Source: VXYL01 sp964348085
GTDB lineage: Bacteria > Pseudomonadota > Gammaproteobacteria > Pseudomonadales > Azotimanducaceae
NCBI GenBank assembly: GCA_964348085.1
Contig: CAYGBI010000004.1
Location: 22,036 to 86,035 of the forward strand
DNA length: 64,000 bases
Reading direction: 5' to 3'
Shown here: piece by piece, positions 35,763 to 44,927 of the stretch
How the letters are laid out: each line of letters opens with the position of its first letter
Position numbering within the stretch: the first letter of the stretch is position 1
Notes under the pieces: generated by a model
Databases searched by the model: none
Seen by the model: the letters and a program-made list of their open reading frames with translations, nothing else
What the model was told of the DNA's origin: nothing
Program-made: the position numbers and the translations under genes

Positions 35763-37100
35763 TTAGGCTTCGAGTGCGGCGAACGCCGGTCGGGTCAGGT
35801 TGTCGACGCCGTCGGCGGTGACCAGCACGTTGTCCTCGATGCGAATGCCGCCGTAGGGGCGAAAAGCGTTCACTTTGGCCCAGTTCACGTCCTTGCCCGC
35901 CTCGTCGCCGGCTAGCGCGTCGAGCAGCAGGGGGATGAAGTAGATGCCAGGCTCGACGGTGAATACGTGGCCGACCTCGATGACGCGCGTGTAGCGCAGC
36001 GTCGGAAAGCGCGCCGGCGGTTTGGCTTCGTCCCCGTTGGCGTTGGCGAAGTGACCGCCGACGTCGTGGGTTTGCAGGCCCAACAGGTGGCCCAAGCCGT
36101 GCGGAAAGAAGTGATCGGTGATCTTGCGCTCGAAGGCGCTCTCGGCGCTGCAGCGCACGAAGTCGAACCGCACCAGCAACTCCGCCGTGGCCAAGTGCAT
36201 GCGCTCGTGCAAGTCCACATACGAAACGCCGGGCCGAACCGCCGCCGCCAAGGCTTGTTGTTGTTCGTCGAGGGCGTCGACGAGGGCGGCGAACTCGTCG
36301 CCCGGCGTGGCGCTGTAGGTGCGCGTGATGTCCGAGTGGTAGCCGGCGGAACGCGCGCCGGCATCGATCAGAAAGCTGCGCGGCGTCGTGGGCGGCTGCC
36401 TGTCGTAGTGCTGATAGTGGAGGATGCCGGCGTGTTCGTTGATGGCGACGATGTTCGGATAGGGCAGCTTGCTCTCCTGCTGCGAACTCGCGGCCAAGTA
36501 CGCCATGTGGATGTCGAACTCACTGCCCCCGGCATGGAAGGTGTCCCGGGCCGCCAAGTGCCCGTGCGCGCCGATGGCCGTGGCTTCCCGCATACGGGCG
36601 ATCTCGAACGGCGTTTTGGTGGCGCGGGCGAACAGCAGCGTGTCGACCATCCCCTTGGGGTTGATGTGCGCCAAGGGCAGGTTCAGGTCGAAGGTCTGCG
36701 CCGGGCCCACCAAGGCGAAGCGACCCAAGCTGGCGAGGTCTTGAGCCAAGGCGTTGCGCAAATCCTCCTCGTTGTCGTGCAGCGCCACGTCGAAAGCGTC
36801 GGCCGCCCAGTTCGGCAAGTCCGGGGCGAGATGCCAGTAATCCGCCGGCTCGTGAAAGAAGAGCTTCGGCGTCTTCCCGGGGCGCACCACCAGCACGCTG
36901 CGTTCGCAGTCGTCGCTCGGGAACCAGCGCGCGAAGTGCGGGTTGGGGTGAAAGGGCGGGGCTTGATCGTCTTGGAAATAGAACTCGGCTTCGCCGGCGG
37001 GGACGACTGCGGCGTCAAAGCCGTGTTCGGCGAGGGCGCGTTCCCAGTGCGCAGCCAAATCCGCAAGGTGAGAGCGGTAACCGGGTTCGTCCACAGGCAA
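35763..37100 (-). CDS. pepQ: Xaa-Pro dipeptidase
   Basis: A 445-residue M24B prolidase. The five metal ligands are visible in 'LIDAGARSAGYHSDITRTY' (two Asp), 'HGLGHLLGLQTHD' (His), 'VFTVEPGIYFI' (Glu) and 'GIRIEDNV' (Glu). Length and N-terminal domain match bacterial PepQ. The start is a TTG at 37100 with AAGGA six bases upstream; a GTG two codons in is an alternative. Followed by the DPP-IV-like peptidase in the same transcript. Confidence 0.92.
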   Translation of the reverse strand: MPVDEPGYRSHLADLAAHWERALAEHGFDAAVVPAGEAEFYFQDDQAPPFHPNPHFARWFPSDDCERSVLVVRPGKTPKLFFHEPADYWHLAPDLPNWAADAFDVALHDNEEDLRNALAQDLASLGRFALVGPAQTFDLNLPLAHINPKGMVDTLLFARATKTPFEIARMREATAIGAHGHLAARDTFHAGGSEFDIHMAYLAASSQQESKLPYPNIVAINEHAGILHYQHYDRQPPTTPRSFLIDAGARSAGYHSDITRTYSATPGDEFAALVDALDEQQQALAAAVRPGVSYVDLHERMHLATAELLVRFDFVRCSAESAFERKITDHFFPHGLGHLLGLQTHDVGGHFANANGDEAKPPARFPTLRYTRVIEVGHVFTVEPGIYFIPLLLDALAGDEAGKDVNWAKVNAFRPYGGIRIEDNVLVTADGVDNLTRPAFAALEA

Positions 37101-37247
37101 GGCGGATCCTTGTCGCTTGGCGTCACGGGCATTCTAACGACTAACGCCGGGCGCGAAGAGGAGACTTCACCGGCGTGTGCGCTTGTGCCTCACACGCGCC
37201 TTTCTGATATAAACTACCGCTTCAACTCACTTGGGAAGGGAGCAAAT

Positions 37248-38126
37248 ATGGGAGGTTACGCCTACCTCGCACCTACTAGTGTCGACGAGGCGCTTGCTGA
37301 TCTGCAAAGCGCGGCGGATGCGGGCCAGCGGGCGCAGATGCTTGCCGGCGGCACGGACGTATTGGTGCAAATGCGTTCCATCGACAAAGGGCCGCGCACG
37401 TTCGTGGACGTGAAACACATCGCCGAAGCCAACGAACTCAGCATCGGCGAGGACGAAGTGTTCATTGGCGCGGGCATCGCCTCCGCGCTACTGAACGAAA
37501 ACGACGAACTGAAGAACCTGCTCCCCGGTCTCATCGAATCCGCGGACCTCATTGGTTCCACGCAGATCCAAGGGCGGGCTACCATCGGCGGCAACCTCTG
37601 CAACTCCTCTCCCGCCGGAGACACCATTCCGGCGTTGATCGCGTGCGGCGCGATCTGCGTGATCGCCACGCCCGATGGCACGAAGGAAGTGCCGACGGAG
37701 GATTTCGTCACCGGCGTCGGCACCAACGTCCTCGCGCCCACCGAGTTCCTCGTCGGCCTCAAGGTGCCGCGCCCCAAGGGCAAAACGGCGGATGCCTATT
37801 TGCGCTTCATCCCGCGCACCGAAATGGACATCGCGGTCTGCGGGGCCGGCGTTGCCCTCACGTTGGACGACAGCGGCACCTGCACCGCCGCCAAGGTAGC
37901 CATCGGCGCGGTGGCGATCACCGCCTTGGTGGTGCCGGATGCCGCCGCCGCCCTCGTCGGCACGCAAGTGGACGATGCCGCCCTTGCGGCGGCGGCCGCG
38001 GCGTCGAGTGCGCTCGCCAAGCCCATCACGGACAAACGCGGCACCGTGGAATACCGCAAGAAAGTGGTTGGCGTGCTCACCAAGCGCGCCGCTGCGATTG
38101 CCCGTGATCGTGCGGCGGCACGCTGA
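37248..38126 (+). CDS. FAD-binding subunit of a xanthine dehydrogenase-family molybdenum hydroxylase
   Basis: A 292-residue medium (CoxM-like) subunit that passes electrons to FAD. 'MLAGGTDVLVQMR' and 'ATIGGNLCNSSPAGDTIPALI' are the two FAD-binding signatures of the family, and the C-terminal domain carries 'YRKKVVGVLTKRA'. GGGAAGGGAG just upstream fixes the ATG at 37248. TATAAA at 37209-37214 may be part of the operon promoter. It leads an M-S-L operon with the iron-sulfur and molybdopterin subunits. Confidence 0.9.
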   Translation: MGGYAYLAPTSVDEALADLQSAADAGQRAQMLAGGTDVLVQMRSIDKGPRTFVDVKHIAEANELSIGEDEVFIGAGIASALLNENDELKNLLPGLIESADLIGSTQIQGRATIGGNLCNSSPAGDTIPALIACGAICVIATPDGTKEVPTEDFVTGVGTNVLAPTEFLVGLKVPRPKGKTADAYLRFIPRTEMDIAVCGAGVALTLDDSGTCTAAKVAIGAVAITALVVPDAAAALVGTQVDDAALAAAAAASSALAKPITDKRGTVEYRKKVVGVLTKRAAAIARDRAAAR

Positions 38127-38153
38127 AGCGCGACCCGAATCAAGGAGAACCGA

Positions 38154-38633
38154 ATGAGCAAAGTACACGTAACCACCACGATCAACGGCGATAGCGTCGA
38201 GTTCCTCTGCGAGCCGGAGCAGACCTTGCTTGAGGTATTGCGCGAGAACCTCGGCCTCAACGGCACCAAGGAGGGTTGCGCCACCGGAGACTGCGGCGCC
38301 TGCTCCGTGCTGGTCGATGGCCGCTTGGTGTGTTCCTGCTTGATGCTCGCCGTGGAGGCGAACGATGTGGAACTCACCACCATCGAAGGCATCGCCGGTC
38401 CCGACGGCCTGCATGTGATTCAGCAGAAGTACTTGGAGCACGCCGCGCTGCAATGCGGCATCTGCACCCCGGGCTTCATCGTCGCCACCAAGGCGCTGTT
38501 GGACAAGAACCCGAACCCGGATGAAACCACCATCCGGTACTGGCTGGCCGGCAACCTATGCCGCTGCACTGGCTACGACAAGATCGTCCGCGCCGTGCAG
38601 GCGTCGGCGGAAGAACTGGCGTACGAGGCGTAG
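38154..38633 (+). CDS. [2Fe-2S] subunit of the molybdenum hydroxylase
   Basis: A 159-residue small (CoxS-like) subunit with both clusters visible: the plant-type ferredoxin cysteines in 'KEGCATGDCGACSVLVDGRLVCSC' (three in the loop and one after) and the C-terminal helical cluster in 'QCGICTPGF' and 'NLCRCTGYDKIV'. It starts 27 bases after the FAD subunit with AAGGAGA upstream of the ATG. Confidence 0.95.
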   Translation: MSKVHVTTTINGDSVEFLCEPEQTLLEVLRENLGLNGTKEGCATGDCGACSVLVDGRLVCSCLMLAVEANDVELTTIEGIAGPDGLHVIQQKYLEHAALQCGICTPGFIVATKALLDKNPNPDETTIRYWLAGNLCRCTGYDKIVRAVQASAEELAYEA

Positions 38634-38723
38634 GGTCTGTTAGGGCTGATTCGCGGGGTGGTTGCCTCGCAATGCTCGCAAATAGCGATAGTAGAGCGAC
38701 ATTAGAGAAAGGAGACTAGTTAA

Positions 38724-40946
38724 GTGGCAGAAGCGGTAGATCTGAAGGTAATCGGCACGCGCCCGGTCCGACCCGACGGCATCGATAAGGTGACCGGCCG
38801 GGCGGCGTTCGGTGCGGACCTGAACTTGCCCAATATGTTGTACGGGAAAGTTCTGCGCAGCCCCCATGCCCATGCCCGCATCAAGAGCGTGGACTTGAGC
38901 CAGGCGCTCGCCGCCGACGGAGTGATGGCGGCGGTTTCCGGCGCGGACTTCGCAGACGGCGCGATGAACGACTTGGCGAAGAACGTGATGGCGCGCGACA
39001 AGGTGCTCTACCACGGTCACGCGGTGGCGGCGGTGGCGGCGAAAACGCAAGCCCAAGCCGAGGCGGCGCTGGACCTCATCGAGGTGGAGTACGAGGTGTT
39101 GAACCCTGTGCTTTCCATTGACGAAGCGATCGCCGAAGGCGCCACGCTGGTCAACGAGAACCAGCACACCAACGGCGATACGTCCAAGCCGGCGAGCAAC
39201 GTCGCGGCCATGCAGCGCTTCGAGCGCGGCGATGTCGAGGCCGGCTTTGCGGAAGCCGACGTGGTGATCGAAAGCGAGCACCGGGTGCCGACCGCCCACC
39301 AAGGCTACATCGAGCCGCACGCCTGCACGGCCACCGTCAACGAAGACGGCAAGGCGACGGTGTGGTGCTGCACGCAAGGCCACTTCGAGGTGCGCTCGCT
39401 GACCGCCGCGGTACTCGGCGAGAGCGTCGGCAACATCAAAGTGATCCCGTCTGAAATCGGTGGCGGCTTCGGCGGCAAGACGATCATCTATCTCGAACCG
39501 CTGGCGGTGAAGATGGCGCAGCTTTCCGGCCGTCCGGTGAAGATGATGATGACCCGCGAGGAGGTGTTCCGCGCCACTGGTCCGACCTCCGCCACATGGT
39601 GCAAGGTGAAAATCGGCGCCAAGAACGACGGCACGTTTACCGCGGCGTACGCGTGGCTCGCCTACGAGGCCGGCGCCTTCCCCGGCTCGCCAATCGGCCC
39701 AGGCTGCATGTCCGTGCTGGCACCCTACGAAGTGCCGAACCTGCTCATCGAAGGCAACGACGTGCTGGTCAACAAGCCCAAGGTGTGCGCCTATCGCGCG
39801 CCCGGTGCACCGCAGTCCATGCACGCCATGGAGTGCGCCATTGACGAACTGGCTCTCAAGCTGGGCATAGACCCCATCGACTTGCGGATGAAGAACGCCG
39901 CCGGCGAGGGCACGCAAGCGCCTTACGGTCCAACCTTCCCGGCCATCGGCCTGAAGGATTGCTTGCGCGCTGCGAAGGAGCACCCGAACTACACCAGTCC
40001 CGTGCCGGACGGCGCGGGCCGCGGCATCGCCGTGGGTTTCTGGTTCAACATCGGCATGCAGTCGAGCGCCGAGGTACGTATCTCCGAAGACGGCATGGTG
40101 ACGGTGATGGAGGGCAGCCCCGACATCGGCGGCTCCCGCGCCGGCATGGCGCAGATGGCGGCCGAGACGCTGGGCGTGCCCTACGAGCGCATCAAAGCGC
40201 ACGTTGGCGACACCGAGAGCACGGGCTTCTGCAACGTCACCGGCGGTAGCCGCACCACGTTCGCTACCGGCATGGCCGTGATCCAAGCCTGCGAGGACAT
40301 CATCGCCCAGTGCAAGCAGCGCGCTGCGCTGACTTGGGACTTGGACGAGGCGCAGGTGGACTGGGTGGACGGCGAAGCGGTGCCGAAGCCCGGCGTGAAT
40401 GCCGACGTGAATCCGCTGTCCTTGGCCGACATCGCCCGCAGTGCCGGGCGCACCGGCGGCCCGCTGCTCGGTCGCGCCAGCCTGAACGCGCAAGGCGCCG
40501 GCGCCTCGTTCTCCGTGAACATGACGGACGCGCGCGTGGATACGGAAACCGGCAAGACCGACATCCTAAGCTTCACCGCCATCCAAGACGCTGGCCGCGC
40601 CATTCACCCGGCCTATGTGGAAGGGCAGATGCAAGGCGGCGCCGTGCAGGGCCTCGGCTGGGCGCTGAACGAGGAGTACATCTATGACGCCGACGGCGTA
40701 ATGGAGAACGCCGGCTTCTTGGACTACCGCGTACCGGTGGCCTCGGACATGCCGATGATCGACACCCAGATCATCGAAGTACCGAACCCGTCGCACCCCT
40801 ACGGTGTGCGCGGCGTAGGCGAGACCCCGATCGTGGCCCCCTTGGCGGCGCTATCGAACGCGGTGCGCGACCAGCTCGGATTCCGCATCGACGACCTGCC
40901 GTTGTCACCCCCGAGGGTGCTCGCGGCCATCGACGAGCAGGAGTAA
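38724..40946 (+). CDS. Molybdopterin-binding subunit of a xanthine dehydrogenase-family enzyme
   Basis: A 740-residue large subunit binding Mo-molybdopterin cytosine dinucleotide. It contains 'FGADLNLPNMLYGKVLRSPHAHARI', 'IGGGFGGK', the active-site loop 'AYRAPGAPQ' and the catalytic Glu in 'RGVGETPI'. The loop is neither AYRCSFR of form I CO dehydrogenase nor AYRGAGR of form II, so an aldehyde or N-heterocycle oxidoreductase is more likely than CO oxidation. The GTG start at 38724 follows AAAGGAG. No maturation genes (coxD/E/F or xdhC) adjoin. A strong hairpin closes the operon. Confidence 0.9.
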   Translation: MAEAVDLKVIGTRPVRPDGIDKVTGRAAFGADLNLPNMLYGKVLRSPHAHARIKSVDLSQALAADGVMAAVSGADFADGAMNDLAKNVMARDKVLYHGHAVAAVAAKTQAQAEAALDLIEVEYEVLNPVLSIDEAIAEGATLVNENQHTNGDTSKPASNVAAMQRFERGDVEAGFAEADVVIESEHRVPTAHQGYIEPHACTATVNEDGKATVWCCTQGHFEVRSLTAAVLGESVGNIKVIPSEIGGGFGGKTIIYLEPLAVKMAQLSGRPVKMMMTREEVFRATGPTSATWCKVKIGAKNDGTFTAAYAWLAYEAGAFPGSPIGPGCMSVLAPYEVPNLLIEGNDVLVNKPKVCAYRAPGAPQSMHAMECAIDELALKLGIDPIDLRMKNAAGEGTQAPYGPTFPAIGLKDCLRAAKEHPNYTSPVPDGAGRGIAVGFWFNIGMQSSAEVRISEDGMVTVMEGSPDIGGSRAGMAQMAAETLGVPYERIKAHVGDTESTGFCNVTGGSRTTFATGMAVIQACEDIIAQCKQRAALTWDLDEAQVDWVDGEAVPKPGVNADVNPLSLADIARSAGRTGGPLLGRASLNAQGAGASFSVNMTDARVDTETGKTDILSFTAIQDAGRAIHPAYVEGQMQGGAVQGLGWALNEEYIYDADGVMENAGFLDYRVPVASDMPMIDTQIIEVPNPSHPYGVRGVGETPIVAPLAALSNAVRDQLGFRIDDLPLSPPRVLAAIDEQE

Positions 40947-40957
40947 GCGCGTTGACA

Positions 40958-40993
40958 CGGGAGGGGACGAAGCGAGAGTTTCGTCCCCTCCCG
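40958..40993 (+). terminator. Terminator after the molybdenum hydroxylase operon
   Basis: A perfect 14-bp inverted repeat (40958-40971 with 40980-40993, stem CGGGAGGGGACGAA) and an 8-base loop begins 11 bases after the large-subunit stop. It is followed by a weak T-rich run (ATTCCTTTACTT). A second 7-bp hairpin (CCCAAAG / CTTTGGG, 41005-41026) follows directly. Confidence 0.8.
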
Positions 40994-41092
40994 ATTCCTT
41001 TACTTCCCAAAGCCGGAGAACTTTGGGTTCAGCTATCCGGCCGGTTGGAGTGCGCCGGATACGCTCGCATCCGAGCTATGGATGCCGGACCT

Positions 41093-41909
41093 TCACTTCC
41101 CCTCTCTCGGACCGAGGAATCGCTCGCCGTCGTAGTGAATCATGTGTTCGGGCGAGTCGCACAGCCACACTTCCGTCTCCCAAGCGATGTTTTTCATGTG
41201 CTTGCGAAACTCCCCGAGGTCTGGAGTCGTAGAGGACGACGTCGGAAAGCTTGCCGTGGTCCGTGATCGGGATGCCGAGCTCCGTCAGGCGATGCCGGTC
41301 GATGAACAAGCTCTTCCTGACGGTGTCCCCAAGATACAGCAGGTGAGCACCGGGCGCGAAGCGGGGTGCGAACTGCTCGACGACGGATCTTTGAACCTCA
41401 TTGTGCTGGCCTGGTGAGAGCCGGAGCTCCCGTCCGTCGGGCAGTCTGACTGGTATCAGGTTGCGGTTCCGATCCCGGGCATAGCGCTCTAAGAGCGCAC
41501 CCTGTTCTGTGCGGAATTGCTCTACGGCGGCGTTCCAACCATCGTTGCCATAGCACCGAACGACGTCGAGGACCGCTTCGCTGACGGCGTAATGGGCTCT
41601 TGGGCTGTTTGTCGCAAGGCTGGGTTCGAATGGATTGTAGTCGGCAATGCCGCCTTGGACGAACTGGTGGAGTACCTGCCGGCGAAAGGTCTCGCGGGTG
41701 TTGGGCGCGTAATCCGTGCCGTAGTGCTCCTTAAGGTAGTCCATGATGCCCTTGGTCACGGTACATCGGCGCCGTTTGGCGGCGAACCAAGCGCTCGCAG
41801 GAGTCAGTCCGCAGAGCGCGAGCAGTGTCATCCCCGCCATTGCATTGCACTGTGCGGGCGGCATGCCCAAGGCTTCGAGAATGTGCTGTGCCTCTTCGAC
41901 CTCAGCCAT
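41093..41909 (-). pseudogene. BsuBI/PstI-type restriction endonuclease, internal deletion with frameshift
   Basis: The N-terminal two thirds (from ATG 41909) matches the BsuBI/PstI endonuclease family, ending in 'HLLYLGDTVRKSLFIDRHRLTELGIPITDHGKLSDVVLYD'. The next sequence that fits the family, 'PDLGEFRKHMKNIAWETEVW' through 'HMIHYDGERFLGPREGK', is in another frame (to the stop at 41093-41095). The stretch expected between them, some 40-50 residues including the catalytic Glu of 'EAV' and the 'SHGP' segment, is missing; the junction is at about 41211-41225. Left as is, the first frame runs to 41076 with a nonsense tail. The start overlaps the methylase stop by eight bases. Confidence 0.85.
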
Positions 41910-43554
41910 TGGCTACATCCTTCAGCGCGGCCGGAGCGACTATTCCGGCAACGGGTTCGTCCAGTCCCGCCATGGGGTCGCCGAGACGCTTCACCGCTCG
42001 CCCGAGTGCGATGATCGTCTCGTGGGCGGGAAGCGGCATAGCGCGTAGCTCGGTTGCGCTCACCTGCGTGTTGCCGTTGACCGCCCGGAACCATGTGTCG
42101 AGTAGGCGGGTGTTGTACAGCGCCGCCAAGCCCCAAGCCTCGTCTTCGGAGAGCGTGCCGCCCGGACGATGGACGTAGTTGAGGTGGTTCTCAAATCCGA
42201 TCGCCGGGAGCGCGAGGTCAGCGGCGATAAATGGTGCCGCAGTCAGTCGGCGCGGCTCCTCTTTGGCACTGAAGCGGCGGATGAGAACGTAGTTCCTGTT
42301 CGGCACGAGAAGCGTCTCTGCGCCGGTACGTACGATGTACTCGGGCCTATGCCGGTCCAAGGGCCACACGACTCGCATCGCACGAACATGGTTCATCCAC
42401 AGGAGCGGCACATGGGTTGCCGGAACCTGGCCTTGCATGGCGATGAACTCCGTTGCGCGGAACGGCACGACCGGGCCGGTCGAGATGTTCAACCCAAGGG
42501 CGGCGAGGTTGCCGGGCCACGAATCCACCAATGCCAGTGCCGCATCGTCCTCGTCGCAAACCGGCAGTCGGAGCACCTTGTCGGTGGAGGCGAGATTGAG
42601 CAGTGCTCCCGCCGATGCCTCGCGGACGTTCGGCTCGCCAATGTCGTGGACCCCGAGGCTTGACGAGATCGACATTGGCGCATCGGCCCCGCTCTCGTAC
42701 CAGCGATCTTGGCGAACGCCCGAGACGATGATGTTCTCTTGCAAAACCGTGTCTCGGCGGAATGCGTCGCGCCGGGAGCCAAAAACATGCACCGCCGTCG
42801 GCCGAACCATGTCGAAGAAGACGCTCCGGAACCGACGGAAGTATGGACCCGACGCGAAGCTGCGGGGAGTGATGAACACCAGACTTCCCCGTTGCCGAAG
42901 CAGCGCGGCACCGACCGCCATAAAAAGGGCATATATGTTGGGCTGGCCGTGAATCACGTCGGCTGTGGCGACGGCGCGAGGATCGCCCTTGCCGATCTTG
43001 AAATAGGGCGGGTTGGCGATGACCGCATCGAATTTTTCCGCTGCCGTTTCGGAGGGGAAGAGCCCACCCGGGCGCAATGCGTCGGCGTTCGCCATGATGA
43101 AGTCGGCGGTTTCGCTGCGAACCACAATCCGTACCCGCAAGCTCGCTTGGCACCAACTCGCCAGATAGTCGAGCGTCGCGCGTAGCGCGGGGAGCAGGCC
43201 GCTGTCTATTTCATAGGCGGCGAGTTCAATCGTCTCGGGTTTCGGGCTGCGCGACGCAATCGCCTCGACGGCGGCGCAGCCGAGGATGCCGGCGCCCGCC
43301 GCAGGATCGAGGATGCGAACCTTCCTCCCGGATGCCGTCACCTGCTTGGCCATGAAGTCCGCGATGGGCACCGGTGTAAGAAAGAGGCCTAGGTTCTTGC
43401 GTTGCCGCTCGGATATTCGCGCCACGTACCATTGGCCAACGCGGTCGGCGTAGATGGTAGGTCGTTCTCCTTCCTGTGGGCGCGGCAAGCGGGCGCACAC
43501 GGGGCCCGCCTCGGTCGTAGGTTGTGTTCCCGATTGTTCCGTGAGAGCCGGCAT
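41902..43554 (-). CDS. Adenine-N6 DNA methyltransferase of a PstI/BsuBI-type system
   Basis: A 550-residue N6-adenine methylase of the Eco57I/TaqI-like class that accompanies BsuBI/PstI endonucleases. SAM motif I is 'ILDPAAGAGILGCAA' near residue 80 and the catalytic motif IV is 'VIANPPYFK' near 180; a C-terminal target-recognition part follows. The gene appears intact. By family, the target may be CTGCAG, but this is inference. The ATG at 43552-43554 is preferred over an upstream TTG (43626). It overlaps the broken endonuclease gene, which implies the methylase now acts without its nuclease. Confidence 0.88.
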   Translation of the reverse strand: MPALTEQSGTQPTTEAGPVCARLPRPQEGERPTIYADRVGQWYVARISERQRKNLGLFLTPVPIADFMAKQVTASGRKVRILDPAAGAGILGCAAVEAIASRSPKPETIELAAYEIDSGLLPALRATLDYLASWCQASLRVRIVVRSETADFIMANADALRPGGLFPSETAAEKFDAVIANPPYFKIGKGDPRAVATADVIHGQPNIYALFMAVGAALLRQRGSLVFITPRSFASGPYFRRFRSVFFDMVRPTAVHVFGSRRDAFRRDTVLQENIIVSGVRQDRWYESGADAPMSISSSLGVHDIGEPNVREASAGALLNLASTDKVLRLPVCDEDDAALALVDSWPGNLAALGLNISTGPVVPFRATEFIAMQGQVPATHVPLLWMNHVRAMRVVWPLDRHRPEYIVRTGAETLLVPNRNYVLIRRFSAKEEPRRLTAAPFIAADLALPAIGFENHLNYVHRPGGTLSEDEAWGLAALYNTRLLDTWFRAVNGNTQVSATELRAMPLPAHETIIALGRAVKRLGDPMAGLDEPVAGIVAPAALKDVANG

Positions 43555-43856
43555 CTTCAGCCTACGGCCCCTTCTGTCCGCTTGGTTGCCAGCCTCGGGG
43601 CCACTTTGGCTGTGCAGCGCCTCCAATAGGAAGCGTTGGATTTACCTTTCCAAATCAACCCGATAGGGTCGCGTCGCGGTTTGACGCCATGGCCCGGAAC
43701 ACGGCGAGGGCCGCGCTTGAACGGCACAACTGGGATGGTAGCTCAAGTTTGTCCACGGCGCCGCGTTCTTCCGTCGCAAAATCAAGGTGGCGTCACGCCC
43801 AGCGCGTTAGACTTGCGCGTTTTCGGACGAGACCCACAGCCAATCAAGGAGGTACT
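43555..43856. other. Intergenic region between the methylase and the 2-hydroxyacid dehydrogenase
   Basis: About 300 bases between divergently transcribed genes. It includes a possible N-terminal extension of the methylase to a TTG at 43626. It should hold both promoters, but I see no convincing hexamers, hairpin or small gene. A strong AAGGAGG ribosome-binding site ends it. Confidence 0.5.
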
Positions 43857-44909
43857 TTGAAAGTTGCATTGCAGGGGCGGGCGCAAGGTGCGCAGCGCGA
43901 ACTCTACGAGGCGGCCGGGGCCGACGTTGTCGAAGGCGCCTGCCGTAGCGAAGACGAAATGATCGCGTTGTTGCGCGATGCGGACGGTGCGCAGGTTGGC
44001 ATCATGCCGCTCACCTCTAGGCGTGTGCTGGAAGCGTGTCCGAAGCTGAAGGTGGTCAGCCGATTCGGCGTCGGCGTCGACTCCATCGACATCGAGGCGG
44101 CGACCGAGCTTGGGGTCATGGTCTGCAACGTGCCGGGGTCGAACACCACCGAAGTGGCGGACCACGCGATGTCGCTGTTGCTGTCCCTGACGCGGCGCCT
44201 CTACGATGCGATCCGCTCGACGCGGGAGGGCGCTTGGGCGGACAATCCGGGCGCGATGCGAGCGTATGCCCCGAGCATGCGTCGGCTCGCCGGGCATACC
44301 GTCGGCATCATCGGTTTCGGCAATATCGGTCGGGCGTTCGCCACCCGTGCGCGGGGGTTTGGCGTTAGCCGCATCGTTGCCTACGATCCTTTCGTGAACC
44401 AGCTAGCCGGCGATCTGTACGGCGTGCAACTGGTTGATTTGCGGACATTGCTGGCGGAGTCGGATTACATCAGCATCCACTGCTCGGCGACGGCGGCGAC
44501 CAGACACTTGATCAACGCGGATGCCTTGAAGGCCATGAAGCCGACCGCGCTGCTCGTCAATACGTCGCGTGGCCCGGTAGTGGACGAGGAGGCGTTGGCG
44601 GACGCGCTGGAATCCGGCGAGATCGCCGCTGCCGCACTGGATGTCACGGAAGTGGAACCGCTGCCTTCGAGCAGTCGCCTGCTGGCGATCCCCAACTGCT
44701 ACGTCACACCGCATGTGGCGGCGATGTCGGCGGTTTTCGTCGCCGAGACGGCGGTCATGCAGGCGGAAAACGTGATCCGCGTGTTGACTGGCGAGAAGCC
44801 GCACGGGCTGGCCAACCCGGAGGTCATCAAGACCGTTGCCGTGATGCGGCAGACGGATCCGGGCCGTTGGCAGGGCTTCGCGGATTTCTCCACGGCACTG
44901 CAAGTGTAG
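43857..44909 (+). CDS. D-2-hydroxyacid dehydrogenase (phosphoglycerate dehydrogenase-like)
   Basis: A 350-residue NAD-dependent dehydrogenase of the D-isomer 2-hydroxyacid family. The dinucleotide loop is 'GIIGFGNIGRAFATRARGFG', the catalytic Arg is in 'NTSRGPVVDE', the Glu in 'DVTEVEPLP' and the His in 'VTPHVAAMS'. The substrate-binding domain carries 'VSRFGVGVDSIDI'. There is no ACT domain, so it is a short form and not necessarily SerA. It starts with TTG at 43857, four or five bases after AAGGAGG. Confidence 0.88.
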   Translation: MKVALQGRAQGAQRELYEAAGADVVEGACRSEDEMIALLRDADGAQVGIMPLTSRRVLEACPKLKVVSRFGVGVDSIDIEAATELGVMVCNVPGSNTTEVADHAMSLLLSLTRRLYDAIRSTREGAWADNPGAMRAYAPSMRRLAGHTVGIIGFGNIGRAFATRARGFGVSRIVAYDPFVNQLAGDLYGVQLVDLRTLLAESDYISIHCSATAATRHLINADALKAMKPTALLVNTSRGPVVDEEALADALESGEIAAAALDVTEVEPLPSSSRLLAIPNCYVTPHVAAMSAVFVAETAVMQAENVIRVLTGEKPHGLANPEVIKTVAVMRQTDPGRWQGFADFSTALQV

Positions 44910-44927
44910 AGCGGCTGGCGTCCGGCG

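Noticed and set aside
37248..40946. Aerobic CO dehydrogenase (CoxMSL)
   Set aside because: Gene order fits, but the active-site loop AYRAPGAPQ is neither the form I nor the form II signature and no cox accessory genes are present.
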